DNA from: Plasmodiophora brassicae
Taxonomy: Eukaryota; Endomyxa; Phytomyxea; Plasmodiophorida; Plasmodiophoridae
Direction: 5' to 3'
DNA: 64,000 bases
NCBI GenBank assembly: GCA_039704465.1
Contig: JASFAU010000011.1
Location: 1,178,001 to 1,242,000, forward strand
The notes beneath the pieces are model-generated. The model saw only the letters and a list, made by a program, of their open reading frames with translations. It was not told the origin of the DNA and did not search any database. Each line of letters opens with the position of its first letter. Position 1 is the first letter of the stretch. Both the position numbers and the translations under genes were made by a program. Below, in pieces: positions 1 to 11,481 of this stretch.

Positions 1-1800
1 TCGAGTCCTCGCCGTACTTGCCCATGAGCGTCTCGCGCAGCTCAAAGACGGGCGTGTCGATGCCGACGGCGCCGTGCAACTGGAACACGCGCCGGATCGT
101 GTCGAAGACGCGCTCGCGGATCATCATCTCGTCGCGGCCGAAATCGCGCGTGCCTTTCGGGCGTTTCGCCTTGCGCGACTCGTTCGACGCGGTCGTGATC
201 GTCTCCACAAGGGCGATAAAGTCGCGGTCCATCACGTCGACCTTCCCGCCGGCAGACAGGCGCTCGAAGAAGGGGCCGGTGCCCGCGCCCAGCGTCGCCT
301 TGTACTCACTGGGGACGTACTCCAGGTTCTGCAACAGGTACGGTCCGTCAGCGAACGCGGCAACAAACACGGTGACGGGTGCACACCTTCAGCTGCTTCA
401 GCAGTCGCTCGTCACCAGGTTTGGCAGCCAGCTGGACCTGGACGGTCTTGCGCCGGTCGTCCATCCGCTTCCGCTTGACCTGCTCCGACTCGTTGTGCTT
501 CGCGACCTTCTCGTCGATCCTGTACGGGACACACACGCGTTGAGCGCGCGGGCGGCACACGCGAAACGGTCGCGTACCGCGATTGCAGGGAGCGCCGGGC
601 GATCTCCGCTTCGATGTCGACCACCTTCTGCAGCAGGGCGCGGGCCCGTGCCACCCTGCCAACCACGACCCGGCACATCGCACGGTCGTCGCCGACGTTC
701 GCAGCCTCGGCGACCGACGCCGACGCGGCCGCCTGCACCTCGCGCTCGGCAGCGACCAGCTCCTCGAGCGCGTTCGCCATCGTGGTCGACGGCGCTGGCA
801 GGCCCAGCCTGTTCGACACACAGACACACACACATTACGCTTCGACATGGAACAGGGCGGGCGACCTACGAAGCGGCATGGTTGACGAGGGCGTCGGCGC
901 GATACCGGGCCCCGGCGGCGATCAGGGCGGACGCGGCCAGGAGGCTCGCCAGCGCGGTCAGCAACGGCTGAACGTGGAACGTCCCGTGGGCGTCGTTCGT
1001 CGCCGCCTCCGCGCTGTTCAGCTCGATGGCCAGGGCGCGCGCCACCGCCTGCGCCAGCTCCTTCGCCGGCCCATGGTACTGCGGGATGCACCGGAACGCG
1101 TCCAGGTCGCCGTCGGGGCGCTTCCCGACGAACTGGGACCCCTTCAGCAGGACGCGCAGTGTCGCCGCGACGCCGACCTGGCCCGCGTGCGGGCGAACCT
1201 CCTCATGGTACTGAAACGCCTATCGAGACACACACGAGCGCGGTCAGTGCACGGCGTCGCACGGGCCGACGCTCCTACGAATGGTTCCAGGTCGGCGCCA
1301 GCGGCCTCCAGCGACAAGGCGGCGACGACGTCGGCGGTGTGGATGAGGTGCAGGAGCGCGTACGCGGGGCAGGTGGCGGCCCCGAGCAGGACGGGCATGC
1401 CGGCGGCCAGGGCGCTGTACTCGTCGGCGGTGATCGAATCGGCCAGGCCGCTCTTGTCGACGATCGCGTCGACGGTGTGCCGCGCGGGCAGGGCCAGCGT
1501 GCCGACGCCGAGCAGGTCGGCAATGGAGGCGATCACGGATGAGCGCACGCCGAACCGCCCGTGCATGAGGCGGACGACGACCTGCAGGACGACGGCACGC
1601 GCGTCCCATTCGTCGAGGACTGGCGCGGCGTCATCGGCGCGCAGGTCCGGCCGGGCGGGCACCGGCGCCGGCGCCGCCGCCGTCGCCTCGTCGACCTGCT
1701 TCAGGACGCCAGTGTCCAGAACAACGGGGTCGCCGTGCGCGGCAACGCCAACGAATTCGCTGAGCTCGACGCGGCGGTTACCAACGAGCACACGACCCAT
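1..1800 (-). CDS. HARS: Histidyl-tRNA synthetase (cytosolic type), 3' part off the left edge
   Basis: Charges tRNA-His with histidine. The exons I infer are 1279-1800, 870-1219, 578-808, 387-519 and 1-328 on the minus strand; all four introns (58-61 bp) keep frame. The last exon holds the conserved class II start of the catalytic domain ([11 protein letters not shown], then [17 protein letters not shown]). Before it come a basic helical stretch ([10 protein letters not shown]) and about 290 residues of N-terminal extension. That extension, with the motif [13 protein letters not shown], resembles the long N-terminal region of plant and algal HisRS rather than the short animal/fungal form; this is from family knowledge, not a search. 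Motifs 2 and 3 lie outside the window, so the gene is truncated by the window only. The start at 1800 is the first ATG of the open frame. Confidence 0.93.
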
Positions 1801-1989
1801 CGCAGGTCTGTCTCACTCGCTCGCTCACGCTCTCTCTCTCTGCGGGGCGTGTGGGAGGCGCGCCACAGTGCAGCGGACTCCGAGACTGCACGCGACGGAC
1901 TCCGCGAACGCGACGTGGGCAACATCGCAACAGTACTGAGCAGCATAGGACAGACGACTGACCAGCTGCCGCGTTGGAATCCGTCTTTG

Positions 1990-3171
1990 TCACAGAGGTG
2001 GCAGCGGCTGGACCTTTCCCATGTTTGTGTTGAACGTGTCTCTCCTGGCCCTCTGCTTTGCCAGCCTATCGACATCCTCCGGCGAGTAGAATGCAATGAT
2101 CCAGAACTTCTGCGCGAACAGCGACACGACCGACCCCAGGACGACGATGACCGTTGCCACAGCGCGGATCACGAGCAGGGTCGTTGCATTCCCGGACGTT
2201 AGTGCCATGACGGGGATTGTCAGCGTGGTGACCAGCATGATGTTGTACGTGCACACGGCCATGTGCGCGCTCTCATTGTACATGAGCATGGCGATATGAC
2301 GCGACCTGATCGCTAACACCGTCGCGGTCGCCACCAACGCCAGGCTTCCGACACCCAGCAGCCACAGGCCCGGCGCGTTGTACGCGCAGACGAATGAGAA
2401 CTGGCGCAGGTCCTGGTCGGTCGCCGCACACGGCGATGGCACGAAGACGCGGGCGCTGACGGGCGCACTGCCCTGCAGAGCCATCCAGACGACCATGGCA
2501 GCCGCAACGGACGCCAGCATTATGGACAGGTACCGGGCCAGCATCACGTTCGTCAACTTGACGACGCGGAACCCGGTGCCACCGATGGACGACGTCGACC
2601 TGAAGATGCGATACACGCGCCAGTGCTTGAAGATCAGCGCGCCCATCATCAACGCGAACCCGACCGCGAACAGCCAGGCGCTGACCCAGCAGGATCCGGG
2701 CCAGCTCGGTGGGTAGACGGCAGCGGCGTAGTTCGACGAGAGCAGGATGGCACCGCCGGTGAGGATGGCGACGCAGAACGAGGGCGACGCCGCTTTCATC
2801 ACCGGGTGCGCTGCCTGGACCATGACGGCAACGATGCACAGGACGACAATGACGATGCTGACCGAGGTGATCGCCGTGACCAGCGACGTGGCCCAGGTCG
2901 CCACCCGTACCTCAAACAGGCAGTGGCCGGGGAGAGCATCGCGCCCATGCAGAAGCGCCACCATCAGACATTCGGCCTGGTTCAGGGCGTCCTGGGGCGA
3001 CATGCGCCCGAAGTGGCTGCCACTGAGCATTCCCAGCAGTTCGCCTTTCTGATCACAGATTTGGGTGCACGTTCCGCTCACGTGGGGTCTGTCACCTCTG
3101 ATGAACTGAAACTGATCGGGCGGTTCATCAACGAGGTCCCACCGAATGATGTATGCTCCATCTACGTTCAT
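1990..3171 (-). CDS. Class C (GABA-B-like) seven-transmembrane receptor
   Basis: A 393-residue single open frame with seven hydrophobic segments from about residue 90 to 370. TM3 carries the class C signature SCWVSAWLFAVGFALMMGAL followed by FKHWRVYRIF, and TM6 begins NESAHMAVCTYN, both typical of 7tm_3/GABA-B-like receptors. It would sit in a surface or endosomal membrane and signal through G proteins. Only about 90 residues precede TM1, far too few for a full Venus-flytrap ligand domain. An in-frame stop (TAG) lies just upstream and could instead be the end of an intron (CTAG at about 3184), so upstream exons may be missing from this model. A GRK-like kinase is encoded 19 kb away. Function beyond the fold is inferred. 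Confidence 0.8.
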   Translation of the reverse strand: MNVDGAYIIRWDLVDEPPDQFQFIRGDRPHVSGTCTQICDQKGELLGMLSGSHFGRMSPQDALNQAECLMVALLHGRDALPGHCLFEVRVATWATSLVTAITSVSIVIVVLCIVAVMVQAAHPVMKAASPSFCVAILTGGAILLSSNYAAAVYPPSWPGSCWVSAWLFAVGFALMMGALIFKHWRVYRIFRSTSSIGGTGFRVVKLTNVMLARYLSIMLASVAAAMVVWMALQGSAPVSARVFVPSPCAATDQDLRQFSFVCAYNAPGLWLLGVGSLALVATATVLAIRSRHIAMLMYNESAHMAVCTYNIMLVTTLTIPVMALTSGNATTLLVIRAVATVIVVLGSVVSLFAQKFWIIAFYSPEDVDRLAKQRARRDTFNTNMGKVQPLPPL

Positions 3172-3342
3172 GATCGTGATCGACTAGTGCTGACGTGCGA
3201 ACATCAGGTGGGCCGCGCCGCCCAATGGACCCAAACGAACCTACCGCAAGATCTGGGCGCACAGTGCCGCCTCGTGTCCGCGGCCGAAGCCTGGCAAATT
3301 CACTTGCTAACGACGGCGATCGCGTCCACCAAGCGCACCTGG

Positions 3343-4020
3343 ATGGATATCGTCCCCATGCGCGCCCAGCTGCACGATAGCCATTATTGGAATGTTGTAT
3401 CGAATGTCCCCGGCATTGCCCGCCTTCACGACTTTGCCGGCACGGATGCGGGCATGGTAGATCGCGTCCTGAAGTTCATTGACGACGTCTTCGTCCAAAC
3501 AGACATCAGTCTTACTGCCGCGATCATCAATGACAAAATATGGGCGTTTCCACGACGTGAACATTCCAGCTCGCGCACAGCTCGTTCAATGAAGCTGCTC
3601 GCCTGGGCGGTTTCCAACGGCGAGGACCTGGTTGTCGAATTACTGGTCAGCATCCCCGGCGTCGATGTCAACATATGTGACGGTGAAGGCTGGACGCTGT
3701 TGCACGATGCCGTGAGTAATGGGCGCAATCGCCGGATCGTCCAGTTGTTGCTTGATGCGGATGGAATCGATACGAACCGCGAATACCGTAACGGCTGCAC
3801 CGCCTGGGATTATGCCCCGTTCTTTGCCACCAACACCGGCGTTGCTCTTGGTGAAGAGCTCATGCGCAAGCTCGCGCCCAGCAACAACACCGACGCGGAC
3901 CGTGCCGAGCGCCGCAGGAACAGCGTAATGGGACGGCAAGCAGCACAGCGCGAGCAAGAGCGGCGCGAGCAAGAGCAGCACGACCTCGCCGACCTGGACC
4001 CATATTTCGATTGGCAGTAG
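3343..4020 (+). CDS. Ankyrin-repeat protein
   Basis: Two good ankyrin repeats are seen in the second half (AVSNGEDLVVELLVSIPGVD, then GWTLLHDAVSNGRNRRIVQL), followed by an acidic and basic coiled tail ending DLDPYFDWQ. The frame is open far upstream to 2623, but that part is antisense to the receptor gene and is probably not coding, so I chose the ATG at 3343; the true start could be anywhere from 3180 on. Ankyrin repeats bind other proteins; no catalytic domain is visible. The gene converges on nothing obvious and overlaps no other convincing frame. The product is about 225 residues. Its role is unknown. Confidence 0.6.
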   Translation: MDIVPMRAQLHDSHYWNVVSNVPGIARLHDFAGTDAGMVDRVLKFIDDVFVQTDISLTAAIINDKIWAFPRREHSSSRTARSMKLLAWAVSNGEDLVVELLVSIPGVDVNICDGEGWTLLHDAVSNGRNRRIVQLLLDADGIDTNREYRNGCTAWDYAPFFATNTGVALGEELMRKLAPSNNTDADRAERRRNSVMGRQAAQREQERREQEQHDLADLDPYFDWQ

Positions 4021-4757
4021 CCTGAACGGGACGTCGGGCGCACGCGTCTGTTTGCACCATACCTCTTCGATAAAGAATGTTCCCGTTTGAGCGGCGTATC
4101 GGAACATTCGTCTCGACAGTGGCAGAATTGGAGGCGCGCCCTCCCGTTTCTGCTGGCGTGCATGCGTACAAGAATTGATGCCGGTGTACGACGTCGGAAC
4201 TCACCTGAATCATCGCCAATCGAATCATGGGGGACACGTGGTGGACAAGGGAGGCGCGCGCGGCGGCGGCAGCCAGCGCCTGGTGATGCTTGCTCCTGGA
4301 GCAAGCCCAGGCCCGTAAACGCCTTTGACGACGATGCGGTGACGGAATCGACGCCGAATGCATCCATGACGAAGCCCACCATGCGCCTGCGGGTACGTCT
4401 ACATCCGCTGCTATGCTTGGCGACATTCTTGACGTCCACAATGCCGGCGGTTTCGCCAGGCACGTGCACGTACGCGGGTCCTTCCACAAGTGGCTAGGGT
4501 CAGCGTCCTGCCGCGACCTGATTCCCAACAGCGTGTTGCACAGGGTCAGAGGCAGGCGCAGGCAAGCTGTGACGAGGGCGGCGACGATGATGGAGGCGCT
4601 ATGGCGAACAAGATGGCGTCACGACGTGTAACAACCTGCCTGATCAAAGTCAGCCAAAGCGGCCGGACGGATTGCATGAGCTCCACACGCAGGAACGGCT
4701 ATCTGCTCTGAACGATGGTACGACGAATATGGAGGCTCCCGTAACCGACAATACAGG
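4021..4757. other. Gap with no supported gene
   Basis: Open frames exist on both strands (for example 4087-4497 plus and 3810-4487 minus), but they are composition-driven, Arg/Ser/Pro-rich and show no domain or splice logic. It probably holds the 3' regions of the convergent ankyrin and SLC19 genes. Confidence 0.5.
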
Positions 4758-6166
4758 CTAGGCAGGACCTGTACCGCCAGGCGACGTGATATTAGACGCC
4801 TTATGATGGTCGCTGGCTACGAGGGCGGATACGGCCTGGGCGACGACGACGGCGCCGAGTGTGACGGCGGAGCATACCGCGAACTTAACAGGTAGCGTGA
4901 CCGCCAGCAGGGTGCCCGTCACGAGTTGCAGCGCCGACTGGACCAGCAGCGACAGGAACGTGTTTAGGAACATGACGACACCTCGAACGGACGTTGGCAC
5001 ACTGCAGATACCCATGCGGGTCAGACACGTCTGTTCAGGGAGACCCACCGAACTGCCAGAGTACTGTAAGGCGATGACGGCGCTAACGATGCAGAAGCAG
5101 AAGTCGAGGCAGACGTGCACGCCCACGATGGCCGCATACGCAACGCTGACGCTGGGTGCGCACCCAGCCAGCAGGATCAGAGCAGCGGCAAGCACAGAGG
5201 CGCATGGCACAACGGCACCGCTTCGAGCCTGTTGCAGCTTGGAAGCGGCCAGGGAGGCGACAGCAGCAGACAGTCGTGCAGCACCGACAACGACCCCGTT
5301 CTGCATTGGCGTATGTCAGCCCAGTGAACGCGAGAGACGAAGCCATACGTAAAACGTACCCAGGTGGCGGTCGGGTCGATCGTGAAGAACAGGGACGACG
5401 TGTGCAGGTGGACGAACTCGAAGACGGCATAGGTGACAATGTACCAGGTGGACCACCTGGCGACGACCGGGTCGCGATACGCCGACCGGATCAGGGGACA
5501 CACCTGGGCCTTGGGCGACTGGATCGGACCGATTCGGTGGCGGCGACCACCGCCAGCAGCAGGGTGCCGGTGCGAGAGGACGATCCCGACGACAAACGAG
5601 AGCAGGGCGGTGCCGAGGCTGACCTGCTGGACGAGGAAGAACAGGGCCCAGTCGGCGCCGCGCCGGCGCAGGGCCCAGCCGACGCACCCGCCGACGACAT
5701 GGGCGACGAGGTTCGACGCGCGCAGGTACCCGGTCATGGCGAAGAAGGTCCGCGCCGGTACGACGGCGTACGTGAACGATTTGAACGAGACCTTGCAGGC
5801 GCAGGCGACGCCGAACAGCGCCAGCGACACCTGATGCGGCCACAGGGCCGCGACGGGCGCCAGTTCGTGCAGGAAACTCGTCGCCAGTCGCAGCGCGATC
5901 GCCACGGCGATGACGACCGCGTACCCGGCGACGTACTCGCTGACGTACGTGATCGGGATCAGCGCCAGCGCGAACGTGTACGTGTACGCCGGCCAGACCC
6001 GGCTGGCCACGTCGGGGCCCGGCAGCTGCTTGACACGCACCAGGTACTCGTGGATGTACGTCTCGGCCGGCGACACCGATTGCAGGGCGGAGACGGCCAG
6101 CACGGCGGCGCACAGGACAGCCGACGCGGGACGCTCGTCGTCGTCGTCGTCGCCCGGCGCGGCCAT
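4758..6166 (-). CDS. SLC19-family (reduced folate/thiamine carrier) transporter
   Basis: Exons 5360-6166 and 4758-5300 (59-bp intron, donor GTACGT, acceptor GCAG) give 449 residues with about 11-12 hydrophobic helices. The first half has the SLC19 arrangement, including the region SFKSFTYAVVPARTFF and, soon after, GYLRASNLVAHVVGG, which match the conserved 'FxY...R...YxRaa' part of reduced folate carriers. A short Asp run (DDDDDE) near the N terminus faces the cytosol. The family exchanges folates or thiamine for organic anions across the plasma membrane; which substrate is used here cannot be read from sequence. The frame 5156-6190 on the other strand is a shadow. The start at 6166 is the first ATG of the frame. 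Confidence 0.82.
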
Positions 6167-6244
6167 GCTGCCACGATGCGAACGCTATAAATAGCCCGTG
6201 GACCGGAATCGTCGTGTACTGATGATCAACTGGGAGGGTCGATC

Positions 6245-6971
6245 CTACGTGCCGAAGCGCGCCTTGCGGGCCGCCATGGCGTCCTGCAGCTCTTGCGCCG
6301 ACGCCGCCGGCTCGGACGCGCCTGCAGCTCCGCCGCCGAACCGAGCCAGTCGCTCCTGCCGGCGCTGCACATGACGGTCAGGACGGCGGCGCACGCCACT
6401 GCAGACAGCATACCTGGTCCTGTTCAGCGGCGCGGACGGCCTTGGCGACCGCGGACGACTCATCGGACGGCACGCCGAACCGCTGCAGGCGGCGTTGCAC
6501 ATCGGGGTCGCTGGCACACACACACACACGTCAGCTGGCGGGACCGGCGCTGCGCGTCGTGTGGGCTTACTCGAGGTTGAGCTTGGGGGCGTGGGCGCTG
6601 TCCCGGTCGCGCTTGCGCGTCGGTTTGGTGCTGAGGCCGCCGTCGAGCGTCGTCTCGGCGATGACGGGCTTCTTGACGGGGAGACCGAACCGGGCGGCGC
6701 GCATGGCCATGCGCTCCTGTTCGGAGACGGGCGGCGCGGTCGGCGGCGACTGCGCGGGCGGCGCCGCGGGTGCCGGCGGCGATTCGGCGCGTTCGTCCGG
6801 TTCGGCGGCGTCCGGCGCGGTCTGCTCGTCGGGTTCCCCGCCGGGGTTCAGCGCGTCGTACAGGCGCTGGACGAGGTCCGCCTTCAGCCCCGTCGTCGGC
6901 AGCCCGATCGCCCCGAGCTGATCGCGCAGATCGGCCGCGCGCAGCTTCTTCAGCTCCGCCAGCGACGACAT
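6245..6971 (-). CDS. SAP-domain RNA/DNA-binding protein (SARNP/Tho1-like)
   Basis: Exons 6571-6971, 6414-6510 and 6245-6364 make 205 residues. The first 40 residues are a SAP domain (SSLAELKKLRAADLRDQLGA, with the second helix KADLVQRLYDAL). Then follow a Pro/Ala/Glu-rich linker and three short repeats of the form R-x-x-RFG (MAMRAARFGLPV, RRLQRFGVPSD, QERLARFGG) and a final MAARKARFGT. This SAP plus repeated RFG layout is that of SARNP (CIP29)/Tho1, a TREX-associated mRNA export factor, so a nuclear role in mRNP assembly is likely. The first intron carries a (CA/TG)n run just before its acceptor. Only 317 nt separate it from the PIGV stop codon. Confidence 0.85.
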
Positions 6972-7288
6972 TGAACGGTGACGCCCTTCGACGACAGCCG
7001 GCAGACCGCGCCACGGACCGTGCGGGGGCGGCGCAACTGACGGGGCCCCGTCGCCGCCGGAAGCCCCGCCACCTGAAGGGAGGCCCCATCATTCCCAACC
7101 TGTTTCTGCTGTATTGTATAATTACAGAGTAGAACGTCACTGCCAGCCTCGGCGGCGCACGTGACGCTGCTGTCGACGTTCCGCAAGCGGGCACCAGGTT
7201 GCGCACTGGGTCGCGGGAGGATGTATTGTCGCCGCGTAGCGCGCCGCGGTTCACCAACGGCCGCCCACCGCCGCGGGAATGCCAACGT
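6972..7288. other. Intergenic gap between SARNP and PIGV genes
   Basis: An AT-richer patch (7105-7135, TATTGTATAATTACAG) sits about 140-160 bp upstream of the SARNP start and could be part of its promoter or the PIGV 3' end. No gene seen. Confidence 0.35.
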
Positions 7289-8660
7289 TCACGTCCAGGG
7301 AAGGAAGCGGGCGAACAGTATGGTGCCAATGCAGGTGTAACAGGCGAACCAGATTAGATAGAGGCGTAGCGGCCAGAACGACTTGGGGCGGCTGCCGACG
7401 TCGGCCACGTACCAATAGATGACGGGTGACGACGAGCAGATAAACCTGGTCGCGATCTGAACGTGGGCCACCTGACGCGAACGCCGTCACCGCCCGTCGT
7501 ACGCGCGCACACTGAATGACAGGGCCCTTACGAATGTGACGGTGAACAGGAGGATCGCCACATGGTAGATGAAACACGTCACTCTGGTCGAGTGAAACCC
7601 GCGAGCCGTTCCCTGCTCCTGCGATTTCACGATGCCGGCCGTCAGCAGCTGGACGTACCCGCGTCGCGACAAGGCGAACGACAGGATGGCTGCGGCGGTC
7701 GTCGACAGAGCAGGCGAGGCGAGCAGGAAGTTCGGGGCCTGTTTCAGTGTCCAGTACCGGAGCAGGCCGACGCCCCAGTATTTGGCTTGGACGAACCCGT
7801 AGATGTTTGGCGCGACGCTCGAGCAATAGGGCGACGGCCCAGGACAGAACTGACGGTACCCATGTGCCAGGAAGGCTGCCAGGGGCGACACGGCAACAAC
7901 CGCCATCGCGACCGCTGTCGCCCACGCCTTCAGAGCAGGTCGCGCGTTTAGCGAAAGCGACTCCTGAATGGCCTGCCATGAGAAGGGGCATGTCAGAACC
8001 TGCCGCTTCCCCAGAACGATACCCGGCCTCACGCGATAGAACACGAACCCGACGAGCAGAGTGCCGTTGGTGCGCGTCGCAACGGCGAGCGCCATGAGGC
8101 ATGCGGCGCGCCACGCACGGTCGCGATACAGGAGGTTCAGCGCCCAGAACGAGCAGCACGAGAACAGCGATTCCGTGTAGGCCGCCGACAGGAACACGCC
8201 AGCCGGGTTGAAACAGTACAGCAGCGCCGCGCGATGCGCCAACGCGTCGTCCTGCAGGACGGCCTGGCCCAGGCAATACAGTCCAACGGCGGCCGCGATG
8301 GCGCAGGCGTTCGAAAGCATGACGCCGACCATCGCCAGGACAACTGTCGAAGTCGACCCCAGGGACAACACTGTAGAACGCGTAACCGGGTCAGGTTCGC
8401 TCCTGGTTCAGACATACGTGGCGCAGCGTACCGCGAAGCAGAAACGGAAGGAACGGGAGGAACGCGAACTGCTGTTCGAACTCGTACGCGCCGGATCGAG
8501 CGATATCGGCGTAGAAGACGGCGTCCCAGTTGGCGAGCGGCAGCGACGACCACCCGGATCGGTCGTACGCCGGCAGGAGCCACCCGGCCAGCAGCGCCAG
8601 CGCCGTCACGGACACGCGCACGGCCGCCGCCGCCATCACGATCGACCTTCGGCGACCCAT
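7289..8660 (-). CDS. PIGV: GPI mannosyltransferase 2 (PIG-V/Gpi18 family)
   Basis: Exons 8432-8660, 7532-8370 and 7289-7471 give 416 residues. Adds the second mannose to the GPI anchor from dolichol-phosphate-mannose in the ER lumen. Family features seen: the lumenal loop NWDAVFYADIARSGAYEFEQ (the WD motif and the F-E-x-x-F-A-F-x-P block of PIG-V), the HRAALLYCFNPAGVFLSA segment with YTESLF, and the C terminus ending FARFLPWT as in PIG-V. About eight further hydrophobic helices follow. All introns (60-61 bp) preserve frame. The open frame continues upstream to 8762 with another ATG, but the start at 8660 places a short basic stretch directly before the first helix; 8762 is possible. Confidence 0.9.
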
Positions 8661-9171
8661 CCCGATTGCAAAATGAGGAGGTACCCGACGACAGCAAAGT
8701 TGGACGTCTGAATTATTTCGGGCGTCATCGTAGCCGCTGCAATGAAACTGGGAGAAGCGCAAACCCAGTGTGACGCGCGCGAGCGTTGATCTGTCGACAG
8801 GAAGTTGTTAATGCGGTACGCGAACCATTGATGTCCCCGGCCGGCGCTTACCCTCGTCGCAGGTCGCGAGATACCTGGAGGCATAAACAACCGACCCGCA
8901 GGCCGTCGCATTTCGTAGCTGGACTCCATGTACACGTACCATAATATAGCATGTCATGGTGCCCAGGGGCCATATTCATCTCGCGCAGTGACGAGTCCGT
9001 CGGGGCTACATAGTCCACGATATACCGGGTCGCCTGCTGATCATGACCCACCAGGGTTGCTTTGTAAGGACCGCCGCGGCCTGTGCTCTTGCCATCACGC
9101 GTCATGTCGCCCCACCATAGGTACCTAGATATAATACAATAATGTCACGGCCCTCAGACGCCCTGACGACG
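8661..9171. other. Intergenic gap
   Basis: No gene with domain support. The stretch separates the PIGV start from the left end of the DUF7869 transposon; ATG-rich short frames on both strands look random. Confidence 0.4.
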
Positions 9172-9230
9172 CACTGGCGCAGTGCCTCCGGTGCCCGTGG
9201 AAAAAGTAAAAGACTCCGAAAATAGAAATA
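9172..9230 (+). repeat. Left terminal inverted repeat of the DUF7869 transposon
   Basis: Contains the 20-mer shared in reverse complement with 11503-11522, preceded by a CACTG...CAGTG mini-palindrome. Confidence 0.7.
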
Positions 9231-9277
9231 GGCTGGATTTCCTGGATCGCTCAGAAATCGCGTTTGAAGTTTTACTG

Positions 9278-11400
9278 CTACTTGGGCCGGCATTTGGCCG
9301 CCTTCTTGCTGGCGACGGCATCGCGAACGACAGCCAAGTCGCCCTGATCAGGCGTCGGATACAGGGGCCTGTACTGGACGGGAATGGACGCCGACAACTC
9401 CCATAAAGACTGCATCTTGGCAGCATCCAAAGTCAACTGCTGAGGATACTTCATGATTAAGTTCGGCATGTCGGCGGGTGCACTAAGACATATCCGGTAT
9501 TTCTTCCATGTCGCGCTAGCTTGCAGGCATGATCGCACCCACATTTCGCCCGGGTGCGACCACTGGCGGTGCCGGCCGAAGCTCATCCATTTCGCGTCGT
9601 CGCGCAGAAGAAGTTTCTCTGCGCCGCCATCATGCGGATCGCCACCGAGGACAGCAGCGCCAAGAATCGTATACGTGCTCGCCAAGTAGGCGCCGTAGTT
9701 CTTGAAATCGAGGCGGTTCATCCACACTGCATGTTGCGGATGGCGAGGATCGAACGACTGCTGGATCAGTGGCAACAGCTCGCGCGGTTCGTAGAAATTG
9801 TGCTTCTTCACGTGCTGACTTATGACGCCGAATATGCGGTCATTCGGCAAGAACGTATGGCCGACCTCCGGGAATTTGATGTTGACTTCAGCGAACCGGT
9901 AGAAAGCGCTGCCAGGGCGTGACAGCTCGGCGGCGAATGCGAGCAAGAACTGATTCTTGTTGTGCCCGCCACATGAGTCGCAAATCAGGTTGAGAATGCC
10001 CTGGCCGAGTGAGTCGCTCTGGTCAGCAATAACGGCGAGCAGGCAGGTGATCGTCTCGTCGGACCCGCAGGCGCCATCCCACTCGGACCACAGGTGGAAG
10101 AAGTGACGGTCGGTATGGGCGGAATAGACGCCAAAGTTGAAGACGCTCAACTGGAGATTGAACCTGGCTTGCTTCGTGACAAGGTGTGGCACGTCGAACT
10201 TCTTCTGGTGGTCAAAGACAAACGTACCGACCCACTTCACAGGTTGATCAGAATATTGGACGCGCGACAGTCGAGATTGCTCGCAGTCGTGCTCGATCAT
10301 ACGGTAGCACAGCTCGACGGCGCTGCAAAGCGCGTCGAACTCGGCCTGCAAGAGCGTCTTCGCCGGATTGCTGTTTAGCATCGCTTCGAGTTGAGCCCGA
10401 AAGACGAGGCACTTTCTTGCACTCGTCTGTCTTCGGCTTGTAGAACTTGACGTAGCCGAACTCGGCAGCGAACAGATCGATAAAGCGCCTCTCGGTGATG
10501 ATCGGTTCGAACGACGACGCAAGTTCGACTTGCAGCGCTAGCGCCTCTTGGAGCTGCTGCGAAGCGACCGGATCGTGATCATTGAGAAGCTGACGCAGCG
10601 AACTGGGGCTTCACTTGCGCTTGCTCTTCCTGCAAGTAGTGCGAAGTCTCGCCGAACTGCTTGAGCTGCGAGACGATAAAGGCGCGCGCGATCTCGAGCA
10701 CGTTATGTGGTGTACGATTGCGAACAACAACGTTGCTCTTGCCGCGGCCATCCATGCCGAACGACGGAACAGCACCCTGCTGAACGCCGCACTGGTTCGT
10801 CCTGCGCTTAATGACATTCGTAAGCTTCACAGTGCCCATGCCGAACACGTTCATGAAAGCCTGGCGGCAGATGACGATAGGGATGCCATCGGATCCTGGC
10901 AGTGCGTATTGGTAAGAGCCAGGAACGCTGTCGGCTGGCGCCTTCCTGATCGTGATCATTGAAGCGAGATAGGCTGTTTGCGCCCTGAAATCGTGTTTCT
11001 CGACGATCAAACGGCGATGTTCGTCAGCCACCACACCCAGCATGTCGATACAACTACTGCGGCAGTCGCAGCAGTCCATCGGTCGAAGAACGCGCTTGAG
11101 CTGACAAGGTTTGTAGTTAGCCGGCCCTTCAAGCTCCTTCTTCTTTGGCCGCGACAATGCCTCAGGGTCGACTTCGTCCGGTCTCGACCGCAACACGACG
11201 TCAGGGCAGTCCGGCTGAACGACGGTCTCGTCAGGTGACAACTGAACAGCTTGTGACAGATGAACGGCTCGACCTCGACCGCGGTGACCGTCGCGTCTAG
11301 CCCGACTGCCCGGCGCTTGCCCACGAGGACGCCCGCTACCTTGCCCGGTTTTACCGGCAGGTCCCACGATGTCTAAAATTAGATTGATGGACGTAGCCAC
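9278..11400 (-). pseudogene. Transposon gene of DUF7869 type, frame-broken
   Basis: The C-terminal half (9278 to about 10400) has the marks of the transposase-like DUF7869 family: NLICDSCGGHNKNQFLLAF, then FPEVGHTFLPNDRIFGVISQ (the VGHTxxxxDRxFG block). The N-terminal half (10579-11400) has FMNVFGMGTVKLTNVIKRRT, the usual upstream block. The halves lie in different frames. Near 10408 the codons for DECKK and for CLVFRAQ are joined only by dropping one A from an AAA run, and near 10580 a second frame change or a missed intron occurs at ...AASASQ. I therefore read it as broken; a homopolymer sequencing error could explain the first break. It is the only gene between the inverted ends. Confidence 0.75.
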
Positions 11401-11481
11401 GTAGGCATTACTCGCAACTTTGGATGCCGCCAGCGCATAGAACTGATCTCGTCGAGACGAGTCGATTTCTATATGGGGTCA

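Noticed and set aside
18..1939. Long plus-strand open frames over HARS
   Set aside because: Arg/Ala/Pro-rich translations with no motif; the minus strand splices into a clear HisRS.
3307..3564. Minus-strand frame as a possible ligand-domain exon of the receptor
   Set aside because: Antisense to the ankyrin gene frame, no recognisable receptor motif and no convincing splice link.
5156..6190. Plus-strand 344-residue frame
   Set aside because: Antisense to the SLC19 transporter; very Arg/Asp-rich shadow caused by GC composition.
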